Source: Burkholderia sp. L27(2015) (GTDB lineage: Bacteria > Pseudomonadota > Gammaproteobacteria > Burkholderiales > Burkholderiaceae). From it: DNA of 64,000 nucleotides. Under the pieces are notes generated by a model. The model did not search any database. It was not told the DNA's origin and saw nothing but the letters and a program-made list of their open reading frames with translations. Below, in pieces: positions 21,069 through 29,115 of the stretch; the stretch's first letter is position 1; each line of letters begins with the position of its first letter. The translations under genes were made by a program, and so were the position numbers. The DNA lies in assembly GCF_009765705.1 (NCBI RefSeq), contig NZ_LMUX01000021.1:227606-291605 (forward strand), in the 5' to 3' direction.

Positions 21069-21235
21069 GAGACAGACCTCCAGCTATATCCGGAACTATC
21101 ATCATAGGACAATATTTCGCGGTATGTGCTCGTCTTCGCCCTGGCCTAACCGAATCTACGACCGTACCAGCCCGCGCGCGAGGTCGCCGCTTGTGGAAAC
21201 CTCGCGCGTCGAGAAACTAACGCGCTGCGCGCAGC

Positions 21236-22690
21236 TTAATGTGAGTCTGGATTGAACCCGTCGTCGAGCGTCTTCACGAACGCGATGATGTCGTGAATTT
21301 CATCATCGGTCATGGCCGGTTTGTCGCCGAGCTTGCGATCGAACGGTGCGTCGAGAACATCCATGTTCGCCTGGTATTGCGGCGGGATATCGTTGTACTT
21401 GAGGACCTTGCCCGAGGCGTCGTGCGGATAGATTTTTTCCGGATTGGTGTTACGCAGGTTATAGAAATCCATCACCTGCTGGAGCGTGGTGTAGACGGCG
21501 TTGTGGAAGTACACCGGACGCTTGGATGAATTACGCAGCGTGGGCGTGAGGAACATCCCGCAGTATTGCGTCTGGCTTGCAAGGTCCGTGCGGTACGGTC
21601 CGCAGATACCCATGTCGAAGTATTTCGGATCCTTGTTCTCCGCCAGCGCCGGATTGCGCGGCGCACCGAGCGCTTCGTACTGGGTATCGGTGAACAACGG
21701 CGGCAAACCGTCGCGACCGGGCTGGCTCAGGTGACAGCCGGCGCAATTGGCTTTGTCGGGGTCGTTGAATAGCTGCATACCGTGCAACTCGGCCTGGGTC
21801 AGGCGCGTGCGGCCTTCGAGCCAGTAGTCGTACTTGCTGGTGAACTCGTGAAACGATTGGTCTTCGACCTGATACCTGCCGACCGCGGACATCGCCTCGG
21901 CGACCAGCATATCAGGCTGGTTGAGGATGTTCGGGCCAAACAGTTGCTTGAACAGGTCGTGATACTTCGCTTGCGCAAGCTTGCGTGCCACTTCGTCCTG
22001 GCTGGTGTTGGCCATTTCCACGGGATTGAGCAAGGGGCCGTAAGCTTGCGACTGCAGCGTGTCGGCGCGGCCGTCCCAGAACAATCCGCCTTGCGGCACT
22101 ACGGCCGGTGCAGCGGGCGCCACGCCGGCGGTCTTTTGCGACCGGGTGATCCCCAGTGCCTGCGCCGCCGTGTCGGCAAGGCTAGGCGGCGGGGCATCAT
22201 TGTCCGCGGCTTCGGGGCCTATGCTGAACGACGCCTGGCGATACAGATAAGCGAGCGACGGAGGTGGCCGGTATCCGGGCAGCGTCATATGGGGGCCGCC
22301 AAGCTGCACGGGAAACGCGTTGGGGGGGCCGTATGAACGCTGCGGACTGTGGCATGACGCACAGGATTGAACACCGGACGCCGAGAGCGAGGTGTCATAG
22401 AAAATTTCTTTACCGAGCGTCGCCAGCGCGCTCAATGGCGCGGTGGGTGGTCGCATCAAAACGACCGGGCTCGGATTGGCGCCAGTCAGGTTCTCGACTG
22501 CGAGCCCTACAATGGCCGGCACTTTTGCCGGGTAAGCAAGCGCATAGGCGCTGAACGCGACCAGCGCGAGCACCACACCGAGGCCACCCCACAAGGCGAT
22601 GCGGCGACGTGGCCGCTTGACGATATCGGGAGCAGGTTTGCCTGTGAGAGTTGGGTTCGACGGTGGGACGGCATTCGAGCGATCGGTCAT
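21236..22690 (-). CDS. Di-haem cytochrome c peroxidase family protein
   Basis: The 484-residue protein has an N-terminal membrane anchor (about residues 32-52) and two c-type haem sites, CASCH near residue 110 and CAGCH near 320, in the CcpA/MauG arrangement, followed by FLTPTLRNSSKRPVYFHNAVYTTLQQVMDFYN, typical of the second haem domain. It would act in the periplasm, reducing hydrogen peroxide or oxidising a partner. The internal ATG at 22690 gives a normal basic N-terminus. It follows the phosphoesterase gene on the same strand, separated by a terminator hairpin, and precedes fdnG by 167 bases. Confidence 0.88.
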   Translation of the reverse strand: MTDRSNAVPPSNPTLTGKPAPDIVKRPRRRIALWGGLGVVLALVAFSAYALAYPAKVPAIVGLAVENLTGANPSPVVLMRPPTAPLSALATLGKEIFYDTSLSASGVQSCASCHSPQRSYGPPNAFPVQLGGPHMTLPGYRPPPSLAYLYRQASFSIGPEAADNDAPPPSLADTAAQALGITRSQKTAGVAPAAPAVVPQGGLFWDGRADTLQSQAYGPLLNPVEMANTSQDEVARKLAQAKYHDLFKQLFGPNILNQPDMLVAEAMSAVGRYQVEDQSFHEFTSKYDYWLEGRTRLTQAELHGMQLFNDPDKANCAGCHLSQPGRDGLPPLFTDTQYEALGAPRNPALAENKDPKYFDMGICGPYRTDLASQTQYCGMFLTPTLRNSSKRPVYFHNAVYTTLQQVMDFYNLRNTNPEKIYPHDASGKVLKYNDIPPQYQANMDVLDAPFDRKLGDKPAMTDDEIHDIIAFVKTLDDGFNPDSH

Positions 22691-22726
22691 GGGAATAGTC
22701 AGGTCAATCAGGTAAATCGGTGAGTA

Positions 22727-22762
22727 ATAAAGAAGTCGAGCCAGCAAACTAGCTGGCTCGAC
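22727..22762 (-). terminator. Rho-independent terminator after the phosphoesterase gene
   Basis: A perfect 11-bp inverted repeat GTCGAGCCAGC (22735-22745) / GCTGGCTCGAC (22752-22762) is followed on the minus strand by TTCTTTATT. It lies between the phosphoesterase stop and the peroxidase start, so it should separate or attenuate the two genes. Confidence 0.8.
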
Positions 22763-22844
22763 AGCACGACGATTATCAGGTGCCTCCCATCGGGCGTGAC
22801 ATGGTGCGGCTTATGTCACACCCGAGCGGGGGCCTTAATAACGG

Positions 22845-24713
22845 TCAGTTGAACTGCGCCGTCGGCAATGCCGGGGCTGCCGTCAATGCGGTACCCAGGG
22901 TCGGGTCCAGGAACAACGGAGTGGTGTTGGGCGTGCCTGCGAAATTGAACATGCTCATGATGCTGCCTGCGGAGGCATCGAAGGAACCATTGCCGATCCG
23001 CGTGCCGCCCAGCCAGTTGTCTTCGATGAACCTCGTGACGGACGCTTGGGTAATTGCCGTGTTGTCCACGAAATTCGCCTTGGCCCACGGCGAAATCACG
23101 ATGAACGGTGTACGCGTACCCGGGCCGCATCGGCCGTTGACCGCAGAGCCTGCTACACCCAGCGGTTGCGTGGTGCCCGTACCCGTGGTCGCGCTACAGG
23201 TACCCGCGGAGACCAGTTGGTCAGCGAACAAATCGAACGAAGCGCTGGTCGGCGGCGTGAACTGATGGTCATACCAGCCATCCGAGTCGTCGTAGGCGAC
23301 GATCACGGCGGTGTTCTTCCAGTCCGGCTGCTGCTCCAGGAAGTTGACCACCTTGGTCACAAAGGCCTGTTCGTCGAGCGGGTCCGAGTTGCCCGGGTGT
23401 GCATCCTGGACGGCCGGGGCCTTCAGGAAGCTAACGGACGGGAAGTTGCCGGCCTCCACTGCGGCGAAGAAGTCTTCCGTATCGTACTGGTGATGAACCG
23501 CCGTTGCCTGCGTGCTGTCCTTCGGATCGGTAAAACCGACCAACGCGAGTGAAGTCGGGCGGGAGTGCGCAAAGTTGGCCGTGCTCGGGTAGTACTGGAA
23601 CCACGCGTGATGTTGGACGTAGTCCGTTTCTGTCGCGTTCAGCACCGACGAGAAAGTCGAGCGGCTGCAGCTCGTGCTGCCGTTGGGGTTAATGAGCGAG
23701 AGATTGAAACCGCCCATGAAGCCGCCCCACGTGATGTTCTGCGCATTGAGCAGGTCACCGATATTCTTGTTCGAGGCCGACATCTGCCCGACGACTTGGG
23801 TAGCGGAGTCGTGCAGGATGGTACAAGCGTCTTGCGCCGGATCCAGGTCACCGACCATCGTGAAGCCGCCTACGCCGTCTGCAACGACCGACGCGGCTTG
23901 GTTCAGCGAAGTGCCGGTGAGACCGTCTTCAGTGGTACCCGCAGCGTTGGTGGCGGCTACCGAATAGGGCACCTGGCTACCGGTGATGGCGGTGCCGCCG
24001 GCTTGGCTCAAGATCACACCGTTGTTCTGCCCGGAGACCACTTCAATCGCGCCCGGCGTCGACGGGCCGAAGGTGCCCGTGTACGCGTTCTGGTTCATCG
24101 CGTAATGTTGCGCATAGTTCCACAGCGCGGTAACCGTGTTGCCGTCGAAGTAGCCCATCACCATGCCCTTCGTACCGAACACACCTGCGCCAAGCGCGGT
24201 CGCCTTACCGGTATTCACCGGGAACGCGTCCATCAAGCCGTTGTCTTCCGCTTTCTGCTCGGGGGTGTAGCTATGGTTCTGGCTCGCCGTGTTTGCTTGG
24301 GCGCGGTCGATACGGAACGGGGTCGCTTGAGCGGCCGTCAAAGGAATGCCAAGGTTGGCCGCATTGGTGCTGTTCGGGTTGCCGCCTACACCCGGATTCA
24401 GCAAGTTGGGCACGGTGGACGGGGTAGCCGGCGTCAAGCCGTTGACCGTGGGCGTTCCGGCGGCGGCCGTGAACACCGGTTCACCGGCCAGGTTCGACGC
24501 AGTCGGATAGGTAGCGAAGTAATGGTCGAACGATTCATTTTCACCGTAGACAACCACCACGTGCTTGATCGGCGTAGCCGTATTCAAAGCATCTTGTGGC
24601 GAGACGGTGGGCGTTGCGGCCGCTGGCGGGGCGTTGTTGTTGTCGCCGCCGCAAGCGGCTAGCGCAAGCGTCATCGCGGTAAGCGATAAAGGTAAAAAGG
24701 CTCTACGAAACAT
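22845..24713 (-). CDS. Phosphoesterase lipoprotein (AcpA / phospholipase C family)
   Basis: The 622-residue protein starts with a lipoprotein signal (LALAACGGD, lipidated Cys near residue 20) and belongs to the alkaline-phosphatase-like phosphoesterase family that includes acid phosphatase AcpA and phospholipases C. Family segments are IKHVVVVYGENESFDHYFATYP near 52, QHYAMNQNAYTGTFGPSTPG near 205, IVAYDDSDGWYDHQF near 480 and a C-terminal RTPFIVISPWAKANFVDNT. It would hydrolyse phosphomonoesters or phosphodiesters at the cell envelope. The ATG at 24713 was chosen because it gives the lipobox. Such genes are often paired with a cytochrome c peroxidase in Burkholderia relatives, as here. Confidence 0.87.
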   Translation of the reverse strand: MFRRAFLPLSLTAMTLALAACGGDNNNAPPAAATPTVSPQDALNTATPIKHVVVVYGENESFDHYFATYPTASNLAGEPVFTAAAGTPTVNGLTPATPSTVPNLLNPGVGGNPNSTNAANLGIPLTAAQATPFRIDRAQANTASQNHSYTPEQKAEDNGLMDAFPVNTGKATALGAGVFGTKGMVMGYFDGNTVTALWNYAQHYAMNQNAYTGTFGPSTPGAIEVVSGQNNGVILSQAGGTAITGSQVPYSVAATNAAGTTEDGLTGTSLNQAASVVADGVGGFTMVGDLDPAQDACTILHDSATQVVGQMSASNKNIGDLLNAQNITWGGFMGGFNLSLINPNGSTSCSRSTFSSVLNATETDYVQHHAWFQYYPSTANFAHSRPTSLALVGFTDPKDSTQATAVHHQYDTEDFFAAVEAGNFPSVSFLKAPAVQDAHPGNSDPLDEQAFVTKVVNFLEQQPDWKNTAVIVAYDDSDGWYDHQFTPPTSASFDLFADQLVSAGTCSATTGTGTTQPLGVAGSAVNGRCGPGTRTPFIVISPWAKANFVDNTAITQASVTRFIEDNWLGGTRIGNGSFDASAGSIMSMFNFAGTPNTTPLFLDPTLGTALTAAPALPTAQFN

Positions 24714-24913
24714 GTTTTCACTGCTCCAGATTCTAAGTCGCTGTTCGGCATTTCCGCGCAGGCCGCACGCGGCAATGCAGGGGGAATATTTATTGTTGGA
24801 GGTGCAGCAGGCCAGACATACCACTTGAAACTGAGCGCATTGAATCATCGGAGGATTAATGTTTCGGGACACTTCCCTTTCTAATGCCTTTCGAAGATCG
24901 ACAATATCGAAAA

Positions 24914-24941
24914 CATAAAAAAAGCCCGCTTAAAGCGGGCT
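24914..24941 (-). terminator. Rho-independent terminator after nifQ
   Basis: The 7-bp stem AGCCCGC (24923-24929) / GCGGGCT (24935-24941) is followed on the minus strand by seven T. It lies 18 bases beyond the nifQ-like stop. Confidence 0.9.
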
Positions 24942-24959
24942 GTATGTAATTTGAGTGTG

Positions 24960-25622
24960 TTAAACGCGTGGGAAGCAATGTCGGAAATCTTCGCAACCGG
25001 GACAGCCCGGCGCGGGACCCGGCTCCAAACCCAAGGACAGCGCAAGTTCACGCGCCAGGAATTTCTTCCAGCGCAACTGATCGACGTTGCGCGCGACCAG
25101 TGCAGGAAAATAACGCACCAACATCTCTGTGACATCCTCTCGACCGTTGAGACCGAGGTCGCGCCACAGATGGTCAGGGCGCAGGCATGCGTGCGCGATG
25201 ATGCTTGCCAGGCACGCCGCGTCTTCCTCGCGCACTGAAGCGCCGATGTGGGTCAGCAGCAGCTCGCGTAGCTTGGTGACAAAGTCCATCTGCTCCACGG
25301 CTTGGATTACCACGCGCTGCGTGGCCGGCAGTTGCGATAGTCTCGGTAGTGGCGCGTTCCGCCGTCCGATCACGGCAATTGGCGCACGAGCACGCATGAA
25401 ATGCCGTTTGCACAATGCGCTTAGGTCATCGTTGGTCATGCCGAGCAAAGGTAATTCATCGCGCGCTTCACGCGCTGCAATCAGCTTCGCAAACAAAACA
25501 GCGTCCGGCGCATGCGCGTCGGTGGCACCCGCCATCAGTTCGCTCACCCGTACCGCGCAAGCAGACGCTGCATGGATATCAGCAACCGCCCTCGTGCTCC
25601 TGATGGAAATGTCTTCGGACAT
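24960..25622 (-). CDS. nifQ: NifQ family protein (molybdenum donor)
   Basis: The 220-residue cytoplasmic protein shows the NifQ C-terminal cysteine pattern in GCPGCEDFRHCFP, with conserved LCKRHF, DHLWRDLGLNGREDVTEMLVRYFP and NVDQLRWKKFLARELA. NifQ is known as an Fe-S protein that supplies molybdenum for nitrogenase cofactor assembly. No nitrogenase genes are seen. The gene lies 4 kb from the molybdenum enzyme formate dehydrogenase N, so a broader Mo-delivery role is possible. The ATG at 25622 was preferred; another at 25661 adds 13 residues but sits beside a TATGAT box and lacks a ribosome-binding site. Confidence 0.82.
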   Translation of the reverse strand: MSEDISIRSTRAVADIHAASACAVRVSELMAGATDAHAPDAVLFAKLIAAREARDELPLLGMTNDDLSALCKRHFMRARAPIAVIGRRNAPLPRLSQLPATQRVVIQAVEQMDFVTKLRELLLTHIGASVREEDAACLASIIAHACLRPDHLWRDLGLNGREDVTEMLVRYFPALVARNVDQLRWKKFLARELALSLGLEPGPAPGCPGCEDFRHCFPRV

Positions 25623-25707
25623 GGTATCGACGCCGCAAGCGTAAAGTGGATAATGCGTCATCTATCATACGCTTGGCGCGACCGCCGGCATCCCTATAGG
25701 AGAACCT

Positions 25708-26648
25708 ATGCGTCGGTCACTCTCATGCATCCGCTTGGCCGCTTCGTGGTTGCTACTTGGTACGCTGGCGAGTTGCGTTTCGACACCGACGGTGCTGACT
25801 CCATCGGCGGTCGTCGAGCTGCCGCGCATCGCGGTGGATGCACGACCCAACGGCATTGCGATCCGTGCGACCGACGGCGCCGTGTTCATCGCGGACGATG
25901 CAAGCAACACCGTATTGTCGTCAAGCGATGGCAAGCGATTTGTTCGTTATGCTGCGGTCCCGGTTGTTGCGGGTCAGCCCAACAGTCTGAGCCAGTTGAC
26001 GTTCGCCCACTCCGGCTCGCTGTGGGTGGCACGTTTCGGGTTCGGCACGACGGGCACGGTATTCGAAATCCCCGCGCTCGACACGGCACGCGCAATATCC
26101 GGCCTGAATCCGACGCGTCGCAGACTGGGTTTGGCCGCCATTGGCCCAGGGCAATTCCTGTCGACCTGGTTCGTCAAGAACGGCAGCCTTCCGGCGCAGG
26201 GCGGTCTGAGCCTGATCACCTACGATGAGGTAGCGGGCAACGCAATGGGTGCGGCCGAGGAACGCGACGTGATGAGAGGCCTGGGCAAACCCATCGGCGT
26301 CGCGGTGTCGGGAGACAAAGTGTTCGTGTCCGATCAGGCCGGCAACACGATCGTCGGGGCAAGCCTGGCCGCGCTGCTGCGTCGACGCAAGCTATCGCGC
26401 CGACCGACATCGTGGCGCGTGTCAACGATCCCGATCTGATGGCCGTGGACGAGCACGCAACGCTATACACGAAGTGCAACGCGCACAGTGTGTGCGAGAT
26501 CGCATCCAACGGCGCGATCACGATTCTGGCCAACGATTTCCATGACGCCCGCGGCATAGCGATCGATCCGACGCGTCATTTGCTCTACGTCGTGGACCGC
26601 GCAGCCACGGGCAGAACCAGCTACGTGCGCACCTATCGGCTGAAATGA
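25708..26648 (+). pseudogene. Frameshifted beta-propeller lipoprotein (SMP-30/NHL-like)
   Basis: The first frame (25708-26439) starts MRRSLSCIRLAASWLLLGTLASC, a lipoprotein signal with Cys23, and continues with blade-like repeats (PNGIAIRATDGAVFIADDASNTVLSS; PIGVAVSGDKVFVSDQAGNTIVG). Homologous-looking sequence then switches frame near 26360-26390: the frame continuing TQAIAPTDIVARVNDPDLM carries the last blades (ARGIAIDPTRHLLYVVDRA) to a stop at 26648. Together they would give about 313 residues. The gene is therefore broken by a single indel, or contains a sequencing error. It might bind or hydrolyse a lactone, but nothing specific is shown. Confidence 0.75.
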
Positions 26649-26676
26649 AGCCAAAAGCCGAAACCAGCAAACGACC

Positions 26677-28194
26677 CTAGAAGCGCGCTACCGGCAATTC
26701 GAAATACAACGTCGCCCCCGTGCCAGCGCGTTCGATCAAGCGAATCTGGCTATGATGCAATTGCAGCATGCGCTGCACGATCAGTAATCCGAGGCCCCCG
26801 CCTGTGCTCGGCCCGCTGAAACTCAACGGGCGACGGAACAAGTTCTCGTGTAGTTCGGCAGGGATGCCGGGCCCCGAGTCGCTGACGGTGACTGCAACCT
26901 TGCCGTCGCGATGGCGCAAATCGACGTCGACGCTACCCGCGCTCGGCGTGTGCCGTATGGCGTTGTCCAGCAGATTGGTCAGCACGCGTTCGATCATCGC
27001 GAGATCTGCACTGACCATCGGCAAGGGGGTCGACAGGTTCGCCGTCAAGCGCACCTGCTTGGCTTGCGCGCCCAGCTCGAACTTCTGGAACACGTCCTGC
27101 ACCAGATCCGTTAGCGAAAAATCCTCGAGCACCGGATGGACAAAGCCATGTTCCAACCTGGCCAGCTCGAACAGCGACTGCGCGAGTAGTCCCACTTTGC
27201 GGCTCTGGCTCAGTGCGATGTCGAGATAGCGCCGGCGGTCGGCGTCGCTCAGGGTATCGGCTTTGAGCGACAACGTTTCCAGGTAGCCGTGCAGCGATGT
27301 CAGCGGCGTGCGCAGGTCGTGCGAAATATTCGCCACCAGTTCGCGCCGCTGCTGATCCTGCTGCCTCAGCGCGCGCCACTGTTCGCTGATGCGACCGGCC
27401 ATCTGGCCGAATGCAGCTTCCAGCACGACGATTTCATCGTGCCTGTCCAGGCTGTCTGGCGGCTGCGGCTTCAGCACTGGCTGTAGTTCGGCCGGTGGCA
27501 CAGTGGGTTCGGCATCCGTATCGAAATGGCGCATCTTCTCGGTCAACCGCCGCAGCGGCCGCGTGATCAACGCAAACGCCATCAATCCGGCCAGCAGGCC
27601 GAGCAAGGCGACCAGCCCCATGGACAGCAGCGTAGTGCGCAAGATCGTGCTCGCGGCCACGCGTGCGTCCAATCGCGCGCGCGCTTCGCCCAGCAGTACG
27701 ACATAGACATACCCCAGATCCCGCCCCCCGGCGCGCAGCGGCGCAGCGCTGAACACCTTGCGCGCGTTCACGCTGCGCGGATCGTCGCCGAGTATGGGTA
27801 GCGGATCGCCGTCGACAAATTGGCGCACCGGTGCGAGGTCCACACGTTCCCGTTTGACGCTGCCGGCCGGCGCATCCTGCCCCGTGATGCGTCCATCCTT
27901 GTCGAGCAAATAAACCTCGACGCTGGGGTTGACCACCATCAGTTGTCCGAACAGACGGCGCACGGCATCGGGCCTCAGACCATCGTCGGTGATCAGCTCG
28001 GTGCTCAGCGCGATGTGCTCGGCCAGATCCTTCGACAACGCCTGCACGACCTCTTCTTCATGAAGATCGTTCGCACGGATCTGCAACCACGCCGACGCAC
28101 CACAGCATGCAAGCAACAAGACCGAGAACACCACGGACAATCGCTGCGATAGTGTCAGATTTGGAGTGAAATTCCGACTGAAATTCAGCTTCAT
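26677..28194 (-). CDS. Membrane sensor histidine kinase
   Basis: The 505-residue inner-membrane kinase has helices at about residues 18-38 and 178-205 around a periplasmic sensor domain. A HAMP region follows, then HisKA with the phospho-acceptor in ISHDLRTPLTSLHGYLETL (His near 291), and the ATPase domain with N box RVLTNLLDNAIRHTP, G1 DSGPGIP and G2 GGGLGLLIVQRML. Its start overlaps the response-regulator stop as ATGA, so the pair is co-translated. The signal is unknown; the divergent neighbour is a thiol-disulfide protein, which hints at an envelope redox signal. Confidence 0.93.
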   Translation of the reverse strand: MKLNFSRNFTPNLTLSQRLSVVFSVLLLACCGASAWLQIRANDLHEEEVVQALSKDLAEHIALSTELITDDGLRPDAVRRLFGQLMVVNPSVEVYLLDKDGRITGQDAPAGSVKRERVDLAPVRQFVDGDPLPILGDDPRSVNARKVFSAAPLRAGGRDLGYVYVVLLGEARARLDARVAASTILRTTLLSMGLVALLGLLAGLMAFALITRPLRRLTEKMRHFDTDAEPTVPPAELQPVLKPQPPDSLDRHDEIVVLEAAFGQMAGRISEQWRALRQQDQQRRELVANISHDLRTPLTSLHGYLETLSLKADTLSDADRRRYLDIALSQSRKVGLLAQSLFELARLEHGFVHPVLEDFSLTDLVQDVFQKFELGAQAKQVRLTANLSTPLPMVSADLAMIERVLTNLLDNAIRHTPSAGSVDVDLRHRDGKVAVTVSDSGPGIPAELHENLFRRPLSFSGPSTGGGLGLLIVQRMLQLHHSQIRLIERAGTGATLYFELPVARF

Positions 28195-28922
28195 GGCGCC
28201 TCCGTGTGCGGCGCGCCCGGTAGCGGCGAAAATTTGTAGCCGTGCCCCCAGACGGTCAGGATCCTGCAGGGCTGCGCGGGGTCGGCTTCGATTTTGGCGC
28301 GCAAGCGGTTGATGTGGGTGTTGACCGTATGTTCATAGCCATCGTGCTGGTATCCCCACACCTGGTTCAGCAGGTCCATGCGCGAAAAGACCTTGCCTGG
28401 GTTTCTCGCGAAGAAATACAGCAGGTCGAATTCGCGCGGCGTCAGCTCGATATATTTGCCGCCCACCGCAGCCTCTCGCGCAAGCGGATCTATCGTCAAA
28501 CCGTTGATCTCCAGCGTGCCTGCATCGATGCGTAAATTGCGCGACATGGCATCGACCCGCCGCAACAGCGCCTTGACCCGGGCGACCAACTCGAGAATGG
28601 AAAAAGGTTTGGCCAGGTAATCGTCGGCGCCGAGCTCCAAGCCGAGAATACGGTGTACCTCGCTCGAACGCGCGCTGGTGATGATGATGGGCGTATAGCG
28701 CGTCATGGCTCGCGCACGCCGGCAAATCTCGAGGCCATCGACGCCCGGCAGCATCAGATCGAGTATCAAGGCGTCCCAGCCGCCCTGCTCCAGTTGCCGC
28801 AACCCGTCGCGGCCGTCCGCGCAATGCGTGACTTCATACCCTTCGTCCTGCAGATGCAAACGCAACAGCCCGGCAATATGAGCATCGTCTTCGACGATGA
28901 GTATGCGCTTGGGTGTGTCCAT
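28191..28922 (-). CDS. OmpR-family response regulator
   Basis: The 243-residue protein has a receiver domain with acidic pair EDD (11-13), phospho-acceptor D55 in LILDLMLPG and K in YLAKPFSILEL, followed by an OmpR-type winged helix (TPREFDLLYFFARNPGKVFSRMDLLNQVWGYQ...TVNTHINRLRAKIE). It precedes and overlaps its kinase gene. The 193-bp divergent gap to the DipZ-like gene contains closely spaced TTTA words (29029-29045) that could be its binding site. Confidence 0.94.
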   Translation of the reverse strand: MDTPKRILIVEDDAHIAGLLRLHLQDEGYEVTHCADGRDGLRQLEQGGWDALILDLMLPGVDGLEICRRARAMTRYTPIIITSARSSEVHRILGLELGADDYLAKPFSILELVARVKALLRRVDAMSRNLRIDAGTLEINGLTIDPLAREAAVGGKYIELTPREFDLLYFFARNPGKVFSRMDLLNQVWGYQHDGYEHTVNTHINRLRAKIEADPAQPCRILTVWGHGYKFSPLPGAPHTEAP

Positions 28923-29115
28923 CGATTACCTTCGGGTCTGGATTTGCCGTGCCGGACCGGGGGACCGGGCGACCGGGAAAACGGCCATTGCCTCATTGTG
29001 CGCAATTCCGGCGCGGGCAAGTATCACATTTAATTTAAGTTTACGTGAGGACTCGGCGATCACGCGCGCGCAACAATGGTTATCACCTCCTCCACTCAAA
29101 GCTGCACACCTGACC

